Source of the DNA: Actinomadura luzonensis | GTDB lineage: Bacteria > Actinomycetota > Actinomycetes > Streptosporangiales > Streptosporangiaceae | Direction of reading: 5' to 3' | DNA length: 64,000 nt | Assembly: GCF_022664455.2 (NCBI RefSeq) | Contig: NZ_JAKRKC020000001.1 | Location: forward strand, 2,113,001-2,177,000 | Shown here: positions 62,388-64,000 of the stretch, one piece after another | How positions within the stretch are numbered: position 1 is the stretch's first letter | Layout of the letters: each line of letters begins with the position of its first letter | The notes under the pieces: model-generated | Told to the model about the DNA's origin: nothing | The model's input: only the letters and a program-made list of their open reading frames with translations | Database searches by the model: none | Made by a program: the position numbers and the translations under genes

Positions 62388-63018
62388 CCAGGGCCTTGGA
62401 GCGGTCGGTCGCCATGTGCACCGCGAAGACGCCGAGGACGCTCCCGGTCACGTAACGCTGGACGCGCAGCCAGAGCGGGCGCGCGGCGAGGAACGCCGCG
62501 AGACCGCTCGCCGAGATCGCGATCAGGCCGTTGACCGTCGTCGCCACCACGATCTGCACCGACCCCAGCGCCAGGCTCTGCAGCAGCACGTGCCCCATCG
62601 CCGGGTCGATGAACTGCGGCAGCAGCGACAGGTACAGGATCGCGATCTTGGGGTTGAGCAGGCAGGTGAGCAGGCCCATCCCGAACAGCTTGGCCGGGCG
62701 CTCGGCGGGCAGCTCGCGCGGCTCGAAGGCCGAGGTGCCGCCCGGCTTGACGGCGTTCCAGGCGAGCCAGAGCAGGTACGCGGCGCCGGCGAGCTTGAGC
62801 GCGGTGTACGCGGCCGGCACGTACGCGAAGACGGCCGTCAGCCCGAGGCAGGTCGCGGTCAGGTAGACGGTGAAGCCCAGGAAGACGCCGGTGAGGGAGA
62901 TCAGCCCGGCGCGGCGGCCCTGGGTGATCGAACGCGAGATGAGATAGATCATGTTGGGGCCGGGAGTGAGGACCATCCCGAGCGACACCAGCGCGATCCC
63001 GATCAGAGCACCCGTCAT
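62377..63018 (-). CDS. LysE/RhtB-family amino acid exporter
   Basis: 213 residues, six helices. LVSLGMVLTPGPNMIYLISRSITQGRRAGLISLTGVFLGF is the LysE signature (TPGPN), and LLTCLLNPKIAILYLSLLPQFID the second motif. It exports amino acids or derivatives. It is not next to the lysine genes of this window. ATG 63018 is the start. Confidence 0.92.
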   Translation of the reverse strand: MTGALIGIALVSLGMVLTPGPNMIYLISRSITQGRRAGLISLTGVFLGFTVYLTATCLGLTAVFAYVPAAYTALKLAGAAYLLWLAWNAVKPGGTSAFEPRELPAERPAKLFGMGLLTCLLNPKIAILYLSLLPQFIDPAMGHVLLQSLALGSVQIVVATTVNGLIAISASGLAAFLAARPLWLRVQRYVTGSVLGVFAVHMATDRSKALVSA

Positions 63019-63124
63019 GGCGGCAGATTAACCGACATGCCGGACAAAAGATCACAGCGCCCCCTTCCCATCACCCTGCGTATCCGCCCCGCTACGGGGG
63101 AGAAACCGGCCAGGGAGGGAACAC

Positions 63125-64000
63125 ATGCAGTTCGACGACGATGCGCGGCTCGACCCGTCCCAGGTCGAGGACGTACGGGCGGGCGGCCCGCGACGGGGCG
63201 GCGGCATGCTGCCCGGCGGCGGGCTGCCCGGCGGGTGCATGCTGCCCATCGGCGGCCGGGCCGGTGGCTGCGGCGGCTGCCTGCTGCTCGCGGTGGCGGC
63301 GATCGGGGCGCTGGTGTTCGGGATCGTGCCGTCCCCCTTCAGCGGGGACGAAAGCGGCCAGCAGGGCGGGCAACAGGGCGGCCAACAGGGCGGGCAGGCG
63401 CCGAGCGCCCCCGCGCAGCTCAGCCCGTCGGGCAACCTGGGCGAGCGGTGCCGCACCGGCGCCGACGCCGACCAGTCCGAGGACTGCCGGATCGTCGGCA
63501 CGGTCAACAGCATCCAGGCGTACTGGCGCCAGCAGTTCGAGCGGAGCGGGCGGCGGGCGTACACGCCGGCCAGGACCGTGCTGTTCTCCCAGGCCGTGAA
63601 CACCGGCTGCGGCACCGCCGACTCCTCCGTCGGCCCCTTCTACTGTCCCGCCGACCGCAAGGTCTACCTCGACCTCAGCTTCTTCGGCACCCTCCAGCGC
63701 GACTTCGGGGCCGAGGGCGGCCCGTTCGCGCAGGCGTACGTCGTCGCCCACGAGTACGGCCACCACGTCCAGAACCTCCTCGGCACCATGAACCGGGTCG
63801 GCAGGAACAACCGCCCCGGCGCGCAGAGCCCGTCCGTCCGCCTGGAGCTGCAGGCCGACTGCTACGCCGGCGTCTGGGCGCAGAACGCCGTCAAGACCGG
63901 CTTCTACCGCGAGCCGTTCTCGCAGAGCGACATCGACCAGGCGCTCGACGCCGCCGCCGCGGTCGGCGACGACAGCATCCAGCGCCGCGCCCAGGGCCGG
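63125..64000 (+). CDS. Neutral zinc metallopeptidase, YpfJ type (cut by the window end)
   Basis: 292 residues are visible with no stop. After a short acidic start and a Gly-rich stretch there is one membrane helix ([17 protein letters not shown]), then a QQGG repeat ([13 protein letters not shown]) and the peptidase domain. [17 protein letters not shown] carries the HExxH zinc motif (HEYGH) and [15 protein letters not shown] the third-ligand helix. The family is secreted or membrane-bound. ATG 63125 has GAGGGA ahead. It continues beyond position 64000. Confidence 0.92.
   Translation, partial: MQFDDDARLDPSQVEDVRAGGPRRGGGMLPGGGLPGGCMLPIGGRAGGCGGCLLLAVAAIGALVFGIVPSPFSGDESGQQGGQQGGQQGGQAPSAPAQLSPSGNLGERCRTGADADQSEDCRIVGTVNSIQAYWRQQFERSGRRAYTPARTVLFSQAVNTGCGTADSSVGPFYCPADRKVYLDLSFFGTLQRDFGAEGGPFAQAYVVAHEYGHHVQNLLGTMNRVGRNNRPGAQSPSVRLELQADCYAGVWAQNAVKTGFYREPFSQSDIDQALDAAAAVGDDSIQRRAQGR

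Noticed and set aside
62377-63018. LysE exporter as part of a lysine module with lysC-asd and the DHDPS-like gene
   Set aside because: The genes are many kilobases apart, on separate transcripts, and neither the exporter nor the DHDPS-like gene shows lysine-specific features.

Overview
The window is one contiguous piece of very GC-rich chromosome (third codon positions almost all G or C, many GTG starts, several apparently leaderless genes). The gene content (AfsR/SARP-type regulator with NB-ARC and repeat domains, F420/LLM oxidoreductases, LytR-CpsA-Psr protein, actinobacterial dnaX-ybaB-recR-DUF5063 and asd-lysC order, SCO5389-type protein) points to an actinomycete. Streptosporangiaceae such as Nonomuraea is a plausible home, but that is inference. 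I see no insertion sequence, prophage, CRISPR array or replication origin.

Layout. 1-7.3 kb is a run of small regulator/enzyme pairs: ArsR, PadR with menB, TetR with a quinone oxidoreductase, an alpha/beta hydrolase, an APH(6)-like kinase and a second oxidoreductase. 7.4-14.9 kb is a tightly coupled three-gene operon: a YqiJ-like membrane protein, a flotillin (YqiK-like), and a 1610-residue DUF3686-type AAA ATPase. 14.9-19.9 kb holds a DHDPS-like lyase with a divergent LysR, a TetR with a third oxidoreductase, a serine hydrolase and a flavoprotein. 20.0-21.3 kb is a two-gene unit of a four-helix membrane protein and a thymidylate-synthase-fold protein. 21.2-24.9 kb has an MFS transporter, a membrane-anchored methyltransferase and an LCP protein. 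25.0-28.05 kb is a sulfonate/taurine-type ABC operon ending in its own cysteine-free Rrf2 regulator. 28.15-29.6 kb has a Zur-like box before a CooC-like ATPase and a SCO5389-family gene. 29.6-34.6 kb carries an LLM oxidoreductase, rnhB, LysR/aminotransferase and a GNAT. 34.7-37.9 kb is the large SARP regulator. 38-49.4 kb is mixed metabolism and regulators (methyltransferase, zinc ribbon protein, hydroxyacid dehydrogenase, GNAT-TetR operon opposite HxlR, SURF1, phosphatase, amidohydrolase, YkvA, and a TetR-operator-LLM-amidase unit). 49.5-50.8 kb is a secreted repeat protein with an M15-like zinc-peptidase end.

50.9-60.5 kb is core genome read leftward: lysC-asd, then dnaX, ybaB, recR and DUF5063, with a GAF regulator in between, and the small SRP RNA next to dnaX. 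dnaX is split over two frames. A tRNA-Ser(GGA) follows, then a leader peptide with a predicted attenuator in front of a GNAT and a second IF-1 gene, then a LysE exporter and a zinc metallopeptidase cut by the window end.

The best candidates for little-described systems are the YqiJ-flotillin-ATPase operon, the leader peptide-GNAT-IF-1 unit, and the membrane protein plus thymidylate-synthase-fold pair. Many regulator genes sit next to clear palindromes, so local autoregulation can be read from the sequence.
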